This document shows, one piece after another, positions 1 to 12,700 of a stretch of DNA of 64,000 nt. Source of the stretch: Prinia subflava (lineage: Eukaryota > Chordata > Aves > Passeriformes > Cisticolidae); NCBI RefSeq assembly GCF_021018805.1, contig NC_086248.1, positions 23,134,922-23,198,921 of the forward strand, given 5' to 3'. The notes under the pieces were generated by a model, which was not told where the DNA came from, searched no databases, and worked only from the letters and a program-made list of their open reading frames with translations. Positions within the stretch are counted from its first letter, which is position 1; each line of letters starts with the position of its first letter. The translations under genes and the position numbers were made by a program.

Positions 1-3000
1 TCAGCTTCAACATTGCCCATGTAACCAAAACACCTCTCCTTTCTCCAGACATATTAATGACTGTAAATACACCTGAGTTTTAAGGTAAAAGTCAGAAAGC
101 AGATGTTGAAAGCAAATAATTAACACTGCTTTGCTCAATAAACAACATAGCAAGGCTCTATCTGCGCATAGGGGGAAGTTTGTAAAAAAGAAACAATTTG
201 CTGTAGGCTCACACAATACATGAGGGAGAACTCCAAAAACTCAGCCTTCCTGACACATAGTAGTACTGCTTTTAAAAGTAACTTAAGCAACTGCTAATTC
301 AAAAGCTGAAGCTAAAGGACATCTGATTTGAAAACAATACTTCCTGCTCTGGATATTTTCCTTAGAATGGGCTCTGCAGGTAGTTGAACCACAATCTAAG
401 AATCTTCTGGTACAAGGCTAAGCAAGTTTGAGGAGAAAGACCAGATTGTATGTTTTGCACTCAATAAAACTGTGCAATTATTTCCATAGTGGATGGTTTT
501 GAAATCTGAAATTATGCTGCAGGTTCTCTAAGCACTATGCTAAATAAATGGTAAATTTATATTTCTAGAAATTGAAATATATCCTATTGTACTAAATGCT
601 CTTAGCACAATTACATAGAGATGGTAACAGGGAAACATTTCAGTAGCAAATTAAATTAAAAAATCCCTTCCAATTGAGTTTTCAAAAAGAGATCTTGGGC
701 ACTTTTTATTTTTATGCTGGGAACAGATGATCCTTTTGGATATTCTCTCTGAGGCTGAATACCAAATTCAATTACCACAGAGTTGAATGGGAGAAGTTCT
801 TATGAATAAAGAAAAAGCCATTTCTTTTGACTCTTGAGCAAAACATACTAGAGAAGCATTCAGACGTCCTGTGTAACCATAATGACATTGGTTGCTAGTT
901 AATTTCTAAATATTTCCATGAACAAAGAACTATCAGGATTGATAAAAACTTGACAGAAGTAGATTAGGCAAATGATTTTTTTGCAATTCTGTGATCATTG
1001 TTATAGAAGATCTTAGGCAAAGGAAACACCTATTACTTTTTTGGGCATGCTTGTGCAGACTTCCCTATGAATTTGAATGGAGAATATCTGAGTATCTGCT
1101 GAAATGTAATAAGAACCTTGAGATCTTTAACAATATCAAACCACTGTTATTTTTATGACTCTATAAACTGATATCTAAATCAATTCTATTTGGACAGATT
1201 AGAGTGGAATGAGCACCTTCAGCATTGTCTAAACCTCTACTGAATTGCTTTCAGCCACATTCATCTCTGCTATAACTCAATTGATATGAATTTTTCTACA
1301 ATTGTCATGTATGTTGGTCTTAGAAAAGCATCTAGATTTAAATGCACACATCTTAACATTTTGTAGTGCTTTAAATCCAGTGCTAGACAAAGAAGGAAAT
1401 TCCAAGACAAATTATTCTCAAGTTTGCCAGGTTTTAGCTGGCAAAATCACTGGTTCATGACACAGATCTTTTCAAATGTGATGAAGGGAAGCGAGATCTA
1501 CTGAAAAGTCAGTTTCTAGATTTCAGCAGTTGAGGAACTTTGCTGTAAACGGGCTGAATAAGTATTCTTTGACTTCTTCCGGTTATCATGCACTCCAAAT
1601 CCCCCAAATACAAATTCTGATGTGGGATCTGAAAAAGTAACCTAAAATCAAGTACGAGGTTCCAGCCTAGTTAATAACTACCAGTTATTTTATCTTTGTG
1701 ATTATCAGCCGTACAGAATCTACATAGCCTTGTACTGTATCTATGTACATCAGTTCAAAGTATCACAAAAGCATTTCAGTTGCCTTTCTGCTATCCTCTT
1801 CTTGAATTCTTGACTCCCAGGTCTCACAAAAGACTGTTAATTACTAAACAACTCACATATAAAGACAATTAATGATAACCTTGCATTGTCTCTGCCCTTG
1901 AGAATGTCTATGGGCTACCCAGAAACTTTTCCATGGGTTTCATTACCTTTCCCATCCCTTGTATTGGCTTGAAAAGAGCATTGGAATCAGATGTAAACAA
2001 ACAGAAGTTTTTAAACAAATACTTTCCTCCATTTCTTTTCCCCTCTGGGTGTGTTCCCAGACTACTGTATGAATTACTGGGTGTATCCTGCTATTATTAC
2101 CCTTTATGGGAGAATTGTCATTTACTTTCCTGCAACCTGGATCAGACTACAAGTTATATAACTGGAAGTTTCTGCAAGGGGGATAATATTTTATTGCTAA
2201 CAAATGAAGCTTCCTAACATAGCTCAAAACAGATCTAGGTAGTAGCAAATAACAAATATTTAGTTCTTGTTATAACTTTCTCCTCATCATAAGGTCACCT
2301 CTAATAGCCATTTACTGCTGTCTTATAAATAAAAGGGCAAAAACTTATTCCCCAGAATTTTTAACTATTTGCCTCTAGGAAATGCCATAAAACATGGGTT
2401 TCCACTTTAGAGGGAACTATACTGCTTTTTGTCTCTAAAATTAATAAATCCTAAATTCTGGCAGGAAAAGAACTAATAACATGACTTGTTTCCAAGTTCC
2501 TCTCAATTGCTATGCTATTGGGCAGTTGGCCCAACATCACAGCACTTTGTTACAGTTTTAAGCCAACCATTTACTCATTCCATGCAGCGTAGGAGCCGAC
2601 CATTGTCTCCCCCAGTAAAATCTTTTCCTCAGTGGACTTCAGGCACCAGCAAGGTGGAGATACACTAGTGCTGTAATGAAAACATCTGGCTCATTTGATA
2701 GAAAAAAAAGAGGGAACTGAATTTAAATCATAATCCTCTAGAAACTTTGAACTGCAAAATAGAATTTGTGTTCTGTCAAGAATTTAAGCAACCTCATATT
2801 ATTAGCATTAATTTCAGATCTCAAAAACTTAATGATAAATAAAGCATTTTAAAAAATTCTTGTTGATGTGGTATTTTGTTTACTTGGAAGGCATATTTGA
2901 CAAGAAAAGAGAATTATAAAACTTCTTCATTTCCCCTTTTTTTGGACAAATATGTTATAACTGGTGGAAGAACTATTTCAAACAGAATTGTGGAAGCAGG

Positions 3001-5372
3001 TTTACTAAAGATAGAAGTAAGCTCCAAGAAGAAAATATAAAGAGCAAAAAACCAAAGAGAACCTTTAAGTGGTGCTGGATTAAGGCAATGAGAATGTATG
3101 AAACCAGGAAAAGGTCAAAGATCAGAACATGAGAAAATTGAACCCTACTGGAATTGCAGAAGAAGCTACTAAAGGGATTAAAAATGAAGGTAATGAGGGA
3201 CAGATAAGAAATTTTTTTAGCAGCATTTCAGGGACTGAATTCTAAAAGGCAAGAGCTGTAATGTGGGACCACAATAAGTCCATGTAGTGAGGGTAATGAA
3301 GATTTTAGGGGTAGTTTAATAAGTAATCAAGTATAACAATTCAAAAGCTTTGGCAGAGGTCACTTATACAATCCTCAAACATGTTAGGGAAGCTTGAGTG
3401 TTTTATTGCCTTAAGGCAGATATAGAAGCATAAATTTTATTAGTTTTGAATCATAAACACTAAGATTTTATTTAGCAATTAACTTGACCATTAAGCTTTT
3501 CATTATTCAGAGAAAAAGATACTACTTTTCAATACTACTTTTTTCATGTTAAAAAAAATGCCATGGTTGAAAGTGACAGGTCCACAACTCATAAGAATAT
3601 GTTGATGCATGAGAAACTTCCAAGGACTGCCCTGAAAAGCATTTGAGAATCAAATAACCATGTAACTGAAGGATTACAAGAGACAAGCAGATTGCAAGAA
3701 GATAGACTCCAAGTAAACAACTCATAAGTAGTACACAAGCAATATTAAAAAATATTACAAAAAACATTATCAATTAGTGAGCCAAATCAAAACTCATTGA
3801 TACAGAAAAACATTTACTGAGTAACTTACACCAGCCTGGTGGGTTATCCGTTTCTACACATTTGCATTAATGAATCCATTAATATCTCTACCTTTTCCTT
3901 CTCCTTTACGAGAAAAAAAACATAGCTACAGATCTTTCTGTAATAGAATTTCTTGAGACTCCAGCAAAAAGAGCAAAATTCGGAGAGAGAGGTGGGAGTC
4001 CACAGTGACTCATCACTACAATGCAGAGAAATAATGAGGTGAATCAAGGGAATAGAAAAAGAAGAAAGGTAACAGGACTCATGGCTTTTAAATATGCAGT
4101 TTCACAGGCAGTGGCACTGTGACATGGGGAGGAGATAATAAGTAAAGCAGAAGACCCCCTAGCAACATTCTGAGGTCTTGAATATTTTCTTCTGTATTGT
4201 TTTGTTTTCAAAACAGGCAATATTGTGAAAGAGCTACCAGTTTATAACACACAACTGCACAAAATGCAGAAGGCTGAACACATGGATGAAAGGGATTCTA
4301 AATAAACTGTAGGCAGGAAATGCAGAGAAGACGGTTTGAGATTTACACAAAGAAAGCAACATGAAATGAAAGCACATTATACACCATTATGTGTAAGCTG
4401 AGGGAAATATAGATCAATTATTTTAAGAGGAAGAGTGAATAAATAATGAATAATACTAATAATGTCAAAAGACTTGCTGCCTTTTTGGTATGAACCTTTG
4501 GACAAAAAAATTAATAACCATACATATAACAAACTTCATAATAGAGCAGTTCAGGCAAGTAAACAGGTTACAGAATACTTAGAAATATGGGAGGTATTCA
4601 AGACAGTAAATGGGGTGGATTTCAATCAACAGCTTTAAAGAAAATAGCAAAAGGGATCTATGAATCATTGGCAATTAGTAACTTAAGAGAATTTGAAGGG
4701 AGAGAGACAGATGTCAGTGAAGACTGGAGGGCTGGAGAACAGCCAATATAAATTTAGTCTTTTTTTTTTCTTCAGAATGAGGAAAATGTAGGATTGGACA
4801 TAATCAATCTGAAAAGATATTGTGGAAAAGTATTGAACTATCACTCATCTAGCCCCTGAAGGAAATGTGATAGGCAAACATCCCAAAAGGAAGTATAAAA
4901 GCATACCCTGTCATAACCCAAGACACAATCTCATCATTCACACTGTAGAGTCAATGGGGAGAGCAAAAGGTATTTCCATCTTTGTTATGGAAATGCACTG
5001 CAGCTAGGATTATCTTACAACAGCGAAAAGACTGGACAATAAATCCGGTTAAAGTCTTGTGTTCAGTAGTTTCTGGCTGTACCTATCAAAATCTTTTCTA
5101 GGTTTGTTCTGGGCTTTCACTAATAGCTTGAATATTGGAGTAGAGTCCATACACAAATAATTGCACAAAGAGCAAGCTGAATGAGAGGAAGCACTTTAGG
5201 AAAAGTAACTACCTTCAGATTTTTTTGCGCAATTTACAAAACAATCTAATTTAGTAAGACAAAATAAAACTAAAAAGTAAGAAAAAAAGGCAGAAAAATG
5301 CCAATGATGGGTTGAAAGTATAATAGGAGGCTGAAAGTAATTCAATATATATTTTAATCTGACATGAATCAT
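1..5372. other. AT-rich stretch with no recognisable gene
   Basis: I see no exon-like coding run, RNA gene or clear repeat here. The open frames are short (under 100 codons), lack recognisable domains, and fit chance in AT-rich DNA. Ancient decayed repeats could be present but are not recognisable by eye. Confidence 0.6.
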
Positions 5373-5542
5373 TGTCTTGGTTTGGAGAGACAGGTGTCTG
5401 CCAAGGAAAGCTGGAGCTTCCCTTGGAACGGAGATGCCTCCCTCCAAATTATTATAATTTTGCAATTAAGGGAGCCTTCAGGCAAAGATATGGAAATAGG
5501 AATAACTGTTCTTTACTAGGACTATTAAAAATACAAATGTAG

Positions 5543-5596
<54 letters not shown>

Positions 5597-6023
5597 CAAA
5601 CATCCAAAAAAAAATCCTAGAAACACTGACAGAGTCAGATTATGACCTGACACCCTGTTGGTCAGGATATTGGGAGCAGTCCACATAAGTCCTCCTGGAG
5701 TGACAGATGTGGTTCTGTTGGAGTAGAGATGATCCAGTAGAAGGGTCCAGTGGTGGGGAGATGAATCCAGTCTTCCTCTAGGAATCCAGGGGAAAATAGG
5801 CTGCTCTGCTACTCTGAATCTCATCTTTTATCCAGGTAGGAATTCTTGGCTCCTCCCACTGGGTGGAGCACCTCACAATGGGATGATGTAATTGTATCAT
5901 GCCCCATTAACAGCAGGTATCCTCCTGGAGGGAGGATGGGTGGTGGAAGAGATGAGAAACATTGCTCAACCTGGTTTTAACAGCTGGCCCATTATCAGAA
6001 GGCACCCGACCCTCCCTGTTACA
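5373..6023 (+). mobile_element. Solo LTR, ERVL-like endogenous retrovirus
   Basis: The 651-bp block starts TGTCTTGGTTTGGAG and ends CCCTCCCTGTTACA, so it has the TG...CA ends of an LTR. It resembles from memory a common passerine ERVL-type LTR; that family assignment is not checked. No internal retroviral sequence lies on either side, so it is a solo LTR left by recombination between two LTRs. The five bases before (ATCAT) and after (GTTAT) do not match, which suggests mutation after an old insertion or slightly misplaced ends. A 45-base poly(A) run lies inside it. The minus-strand open frame across the run, rich in Phe, is a by-product of poly(A). Confidence 0.65.
5547..5591 (+). repeat. Poly(A) homopolymer, 45 bases
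   Basis: An uninterrupted run of A inside the ERVL-like LTR. It probably grew by replication slippage from a short A-rich stretch of the LTR. Its length is liable to vary between individuals and to be misread in assemblies. Confidence 0.9.
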
Positions 6024-7334
6024 GTTATAAGGAATGGGTTATACAAGAGATAAAGAAATCTCCTCCTCCCTAACCAGTTTCAACACATGGATAATAGAGT
6101 ACACATTTTTGGTTACATATTGCAACCCAAGACAATCAGACGTGCCACTATAAGAGCCTTCTTTTTCTGCTGCCACACCTCCTCTCTTTTGCAAGGCAGA
6201 AACATTGGTATAGCTGTTCTGCAAACCATACCACAGACATAATGTAGGTGAAAACCTCTTTTGACAGATTAGTTTTCTGTTCAAAGGAGGGACATGAGAA
6301 TGGAGAGAGGAAGGCTGCAGAGGACTGACTTATTACAGGTTGATTACAGGTTGATTTTAATCTGGATTCACGATGTAATACTTATTCTAAAAAGTTCCAA
6401 GAGGAAGGCCAGATGTACGACGTCAGAGGTAGCAAGTCACACTGATGAGCACCTGTTCTCCAGCCCTCCACTGCAGCTCAGGAAAGCACATCTAAGAAAG
6501 GGGTAGATGATGTGGAAGGAGTCCAGAGGAGTACAGTGAAGATAGGTCTTTGAAAGAATTGAGGAACTCCTAGCATTGATGGGGTTGGGTTGGAATCAGC
6601 ATTTTACAATCTTGATACGCTGCAGCATGTTTCAAGTACCTCAGGTTCCTTTTAGGCACATTTTTATGATTTTTTAAATTTATTTTAAGCATTTTATATT
6701 TAAAATTTTATAATTTTAAAATGTTTTGGGTTTTTTGAAAAACACTTCATTTTTTGAATTTACAAAAACTGTATATCTGTATATATGCTTTATCATGTTC
6801 TGTTATCTCTATTCTATGTAACACAGCAGCATCCACCAACTGTCCCTTAAACTATGAGTTACATTCCAGTAATCTGAACTTAATCTTATGTTTCTTCATT
6901 TTCTGAATGCTTTTCCAAAGGTTTCATGTTTAGAAGACTTTATAACTTTTAAATAGAAATTAACACATTTTCAAATAAGGCTGTTTTCAGTTGTTTTCAA
7001 CAACAGAGGTGCTGGCAAAATTTCCATAAATAAGATTTGAAAATTACTGCAGGACTACCAGAAATCTTCAGAGAAAATGGTGATATGAAATGGTGGTATA
7101 GGCAGATTCATGACATCTTGACTTTTACAGCTGCTAAGAGTATATTTAATAGGCTGTTGAAATAATGGTTAAAGAACTCCACTGAAAGGTAGTCTGCTGC
7201 CAGCAATAAACTTCTTGGGTAAAAAATCATGAACAGCTGCCTGGAAAGATATTTCTATGAAATCTCTGGAATCAATTTTTAGCTTACTAGTCTTAGTCCA
7301 TTTGTGGGACTCTCGGGAAAGACAAAAAAGAAGA
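6024..7334. other. Stretch with no recognisable gene
   Basis: No coding or RNA gene is recognisable. A short phrase near 6509-6550 faintly resembles CR1 sequence but is too short to call. The part at 6660-6780 is very AT-rich. Confidence 0.5.
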
Positions 7335-8208
7335 AGTCCTTTGACATGGTCCCCCCCAATATACTTTTCTCTAAATTGAAGAGATACAGATTTCAGGGAC
7401 TGACCATTTGGTGAAGGAAGAATTGGTTGGACAGTTGCATCCAGAAGGTAATGGTCAATAACTCAAGTCCAGATGGGCATTAGTGACAAGTGGTGTCCAT
7501 CACAGGTCCCTATGGGGGTAAGTACTGTTTAACGCCTTTATCAATGCCATGGACAGTGGGACCCAATGCAGCCTCAGCAAGTTTACAGATGGGCTTGAGG
7601 TATGGGTAGATGAGCCAAACATGTGCATTCACAGCCCAGAAGGTCAGCAGCATCCTAGGCTGCATCAAAAGCAGTGTGACCAGCAGACCAAGGAAATTGG
7701 GTGATTGGGTGAGCAGAGGGGTGATTCTACCCCTCTGCTCATCCTTTATGAGACCTCAACTAGAGTATTGCATCCATCTTCAGAGTTCCCAGCACAATAA
7801 AGACATGGAACATGCTGGAATGATCATCATGATGATAAACAGAGGGCTGGAACACCTCCCCTGTGCAGGGAGTCTGAGAGAGATGGAGATGTTCAATCTG
7901 GATACAAGAAGGCTCTGGGGAGACCATATTGCAGCCTTGGAGGGGGATTATAAGAAAGGTGGGGACAGACATTTTAGCAGAACCTGGTGTAAAAGGACAA
8001 ACAGTTATAAGGATGGTGAAACACCAGAAAAGGTTGTTCACTGGGAGGTGATGGATGTCCCATCCCTGGAAATATTCAAGGTCAGGTTGGATGGAGCTTC
8101 GAGCAATGTGATCCAGTCGAAGATGTCCCTGCTCATTGCAGGGGATGTTGGACTAGCTGACCTGTAAATGTCCCTTCTAACCCAAATCAGCCTATGATTC
8201 TATGATTT
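7335..8208 (+). mobile_element. CR1 LINE, 5'-truncated and internally deleted
   Basis: The plus strand carries the 3' part of a CR1 non-LTR retrotransposon. It begins within the reverse-transcriptase part of ORF2 (a FDMVP-type motif at about 7338), loses an internal piece around 7595-7610, and continues to the 3' untranslated end, which finishes with the diagnostic CCTATGATTCTATGATT. A frame of 185 codons (7610-8167, no ATG start) is still open and reads as the diverged C-terminal part of ORF2, with stretches such as ILGCIK, RPQLEYC and RRLWGDHIAAL. The element is dead: 5' truncation, the deletion and many substitutions. CR1 copies normally lack long target duplications, and I see none. Confidence 0.85.
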
Positions 8209-8940
8209 GATGAGACTGCTAAAGAGCCTCCAAGGGCTGAGGTGTGGGAGGGAAGGCTGGGAGGAGCAGTATTTGGTCTTGGGAATAGTCATCCAGTTAT
8301 CTCCTCATGCAGACTGTAAAAACTGGATTGAATCACATCATATTGTATTGGAATTATTTCTCTACTCATCAGCATCCCACTTCAGCGTAACATAGTTATG
8401 TTCAATTTACTGACTCTGATGGCTAGAATTCTGGGAAAGCTGCACTCTCTTTTGTGAGATGGAAAAAAAGGAAAGGAAAAAAAAGAGAAGAAAAGAAAGG
8501 CTTATGAGCTTCCCTAAGGAAAAGAGACAGAAAAATAGTTAATCCCATCTCCTGTTTTACTACAAAATGAAGTCAATAAGTATATTTTGAGGGTTCAGTC
8601 TCCAATTTCCATTTCTTTAATTTGAACCTCAAAGTACAGGAAAAATAACTTCAGCCAGGCCAAATATAAAATGTATGCTCAGTCCCAAAAAAAAGTTCAG
8701 TGTTTTCTTGGCTATTGTTCACAACTCTGAAACAAGCTATTCTGTTTGCAGTTGTAAGGGCTGGATCAATAATTATCTTTGTCCTAATGTTTTGCTTAGA
8801 TGGAAGCAGAATGAAGAGTCATTCTTGCCTCTTTAGTGAAACAAATAAAAGGAAAAAAAGAAAAATTTATTTATTGGAAATATTTATTAAGCTGGTGATA
8901 ACCATAATACCGCCAAGCATTATAATAATATTAAATACTC
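8209..8940. other. Stretch with no recognisable gene
   Basis: AT-rich sequence with a purine-rich tract of GGAAAAAAAG type at about 8458-8500. No coding signal is recognisable. Confidence 0.5.
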
Positions 8941-9780
8941 AGGAGGGTCACTGAGGTTTTGGTGACCTGTGATATGGAGGAGGTTCTCTCTCCCCTCTCC
9001 ATTTCAAAACCTCTTTCTGCATGGCTGGTCCCACTGGGGTGCTTGTCACTGAGGGCAGTGGAAGCTTGCAGATCCCAGAGACAGCCCCAGTCCCTGCCAC
9101 CAACTCCCCTATCCCCATGACAGGATTCCTCATCATCAGGGAAGTTCTGCTCTGCCATTTTTTGCTGGTGTTTTCTGTTAGCAGGGAAGAGAGCTGGAAA
9201 AACAGAAAAGAAAGTGGTGAAAGCTCCTAATCATTTTCTGCTAAAAGAAGATTGTCTTGAAAGTGTGCAGGTAGCTCAGTGTGTCCATTCTCCCTTTAGC
9301 AAAGGTAGTGTGAGTGATTATTGAGTTAGTAATTCTGCATCTGTCTTTGTGACTTTTTGGGCTGAGCTACAAAACCCAAAATGTAGTTTAAATGCACATA
9401 AATTTGGAACAGTCCAGGATCCTAAGTATGTCTGCCCAGCTTTCCAGAGATCTCCTCATCCTGCCTATAGCACAGAACCCCACACCAGTACCTCGGTGCC
9501 ATCAGCCCCTGTCCCCAGGATGCCACAGTGGGGCTGGTCTCCAGCTTCCCACAGCCCAGCCCTGCCCAGCCATGGGCTGTGGGCTGTGCTAAGCTGGGCC
9601 CAGCCTCTGCCCAGCCTCATCCCCAGGGAAATGTCCAACATCTGGGGCTGGCGCTGTCTGGCTGCTCTGCTCCCAGCTGGGATAGTGAAACGGGCCTGGC
9701 TGCCCATCCCTGCCCATGCTGATGAGGTCTTCAGTGACTCCCAAGGGAACTCACACCATTACCACACCTGTATGTAGACA
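8941..9780. other. GC-rich patch of unknown origin
   Basis: This patch is clearly richer in G and C than its flanks, especially 8990-9130 and 9430-9730, which are rich in CCCAGC and CTGCC phrases. Overlapping open frames of up to 142 codons occur on both strands, as expected when stop codons are rare. None shows a domain, a splice pattern or a convincing start. It may be an old repeat or a locally GC-rich non-coding segment. No function can be assigned. Confidence 0.35.
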
Positions 9781-12700
9781 CTTGCACTGCAGACAAATAA
9801 ATGCAGATGTTTTAATCTGAAGCTAACTCTCATTCCTGGAGGTCATTAGAAAAAAAAAAGTCTGGTATGAGATTTCCTGGACAAAAAATCTGTTTGACTT
9901 TGACTAATGTGAAGTTTTTATTGGTGATATGGAACTTGATATAGCTGAGTACTACTTCATAAAACCCTGCAGTTTTCCTCTGGGTGAAATACGCAGACTT
10001 CTGAATCATTCAGCAAGATGAGTAACATGACCCTGTCAATCAGCTCAGTATCTCCTAAAAATCCATAAAGGTTTATTAAACTTTTGAAAGGCAATAGTTG
10101 CTCTCTAATTCAATCAGAAGCTTTGTTTCTCTGAAGTGACCAGCAAGAATACTGGAGCAGAAGGATCTCAGAGGTGCAGCTGAAGTAATAAATAGATACT
10201 GATGATTTTTGTGAGATCTCCCATGTTTTCTGACAAGTTCTTCTTTAAGACTATATGAGGTCTGTATATCAGTTGCATCTGTATTTCATTGCATGGAATT
10301 ATTTTATAAAATAAAAATCTTATCTGAGAACCACAGTTTGCTCTTAAATGCATTGACTCTTGGGCAGAAACAGACTTAACTTATATTTTAAAATCTGAAT
10401 GACAAGAACATTGCTAGCATTTTATCAAGAAAAGGTTTTCAGTCTGACATATCACATTTTCTTTGTGTAGAAAAATAGCAATTGTACTACTATAATCAAC
10501 TAGTGAGGTGTCATATTCCCAAATGGATACAAATCACAGTTTATGCCCATGAATAAATGCTGCAGCACCATAATTAAGAGGAGCAAGAGGCAATGCCTTT
10601 ATCGGCTGGTGAGCAGTGACTTGAGCTGATGTACAGCTTTCTGATTTGTTCTGAAGATGGTGCTGCTGCTGGCACTTGAACTGTCTCTGCCTGTGTTTCT
10701 TTTTTTTTCCTCAATTGCCCTCTACAGAAGGTTAATAGTAGGTTTAGCATGCCAAAGTTTTGTAGCCAGTGAATCACCATTCAGATTTGTCAGTTAGTGA
10801 TGTGAAACCAGCTGCTATTTTAAGTGGAACACTTACTCTTGCCCTCCACCTCACTTCACAGATGCTCTTCAGTTGTATGAAGAAATTGATCATTTTGTTT
10901 CTTCTGCAAGCCTTCAGAATGTCACTAATTTCTTATTTACCACAAATTCTTCATCTTGTGTAAGTAATACTGTAGAAGCGTTACAGTTACCCAATATGCT
11001 CTGCACTGTTCTCACAGCTGGATAATGAAAGAATGAATGATATCCAGCACAGAATTAAAATTCATAAGTATGGAATTTGTTGTAGACATAAAACTGCATT
11101 CTGTCTATAAATATCCTGTAATGATGCTGTGAATTACTATACTTAAGTTATTTCCAGGTTAAAAATTCATTACTCCTGCTATGAAGAACAATTACAGACA
11201 GATTAGTAAAACCAAGCTGATTTTACAATTATTATTTTCTTCTGACAGTCATACTATTTGCGTTTTGTATTTCCCTCAACCTAGACAACTTTTATTTGGA
11301 AATGTCAGCCCAAAGCAGCTGCAGAGAGTCAGCAGCTGAGATTTGTGTTGGTTTTCTTATGTCTTCTGGGGAATTTCTGCTCTCTGCTGCACATTATAAA
11401 TATTAACATAAAGGAGCAAGATGAAGTTTTAGACATTTTGATCAACCTCAGGAGGAGTCACTGTCGGCAGGATTTGACCAAAACCTTCTGTTTCCAGACC
11501 AAAGAGGGAAATGGCTGTCACTACAGAATAGTGACATTTTTAAGCCTGCTTGCTCATCTTTTTTTTTCTATCCTATCATTATGATACTTCATCATAGATG
11601 CTCCTCTGATCTCCAGTTTCTCTCTGCTCACAGATCATTCTACGTAAAGCTTTTGATAGGTCATTGCAACAGGGAAGAATATGCACATAGTTCAACAGCT
11701 ACAGTGTCATTTTTATAGGTAATGGAAACACAACTCCTTTAAAATAACATCTCACTCCACAAAAGAAAATTTATAATTTCATTGATTACTTAAGGGAAAC
11801 ATGAAAATATCTGCCCCAAATTATAATTTAAAAATTATGGCTTTTAGTTAGCTTCTCTGTTTTTCAGGAAGAACATTTTAACTGTTACTCAGCTTGAAAT
11901 AACTCTCTACATGATATGAGAGAAAAAAAGATCTCATAAGTAGAGAGACTGATGTACTGTGTTGCTAGTACTGCCAACTCTTATCTTGTCTTTCAAACTA
12001 TAAATCAGTTGCAGTAATTGAAGCCCATCAACTGAGAGATTTTAATGTATCCTTCAAAATTCAATCCAAATTTCAAGAATCCATTATTGACATCCTTTAT
12101 TTAATAGAAGAGCTAAATAATATACATTATTGTCCTACATCCATCATCATGGTACCTAAAATCATGGATAAAATTTGTCATTCAACCTGAAGACATCCTT
12201 GCTCGTTCTAAATGCTTAACAATGCGAAATAACAGGAAAATTAACTTCTATTCCTTCCACACAAAATTAACTCTGATAAAGACTAAGTAAAAAAAATCAG
12301 ACCAGTATTAACTACTTTCCACTGCAAAATTATATATATTTTTAAATTGTGACTGACACATCTTTATGCTCAGAATAAAATGTTATTTATACATAATACA
12401 GAAATATAAATTACCCCAGATAAAGATCACTTGGTATAGAAAGAGTTAAGCTAGTAATTTCATGAGGGTTGAGAATTTCCAAAAAAAATCCTAAATACTT
12501 TTTAAGAGTATACAGAATCACCAGATACATCAAAGTATTACTTGAACAAAACAAACAAGTATCTGATTTCTCTTTAAACCTGATATAGATTAATTCAGTA
12601 CTTGAATCTTTGTCACTGGTACTGATGAAGAATAGACATCCAAAACCCATTGGATTGATTCTCCATTTAGAATCAGTTTATACTGTTTTTCCATCATTTC

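Noticed and set aside
5525..5824. Minus-strand 99-codon frame with a poly-Phe tract
   Set aside because: Produced by the poly(A) run within the ERVL-like LTR.
9271..9280. tRNA A-box-like phrase GTAGCTCAGT
   Set aside because: No matching B box or cloverleaf arms follow.
9349..9777. 142-codon frame in a GC-rich patch
   Set aside because: Several overlapping frames are open on both strands, as GC-rich DNA predicts, and no domain or splice signal fits.
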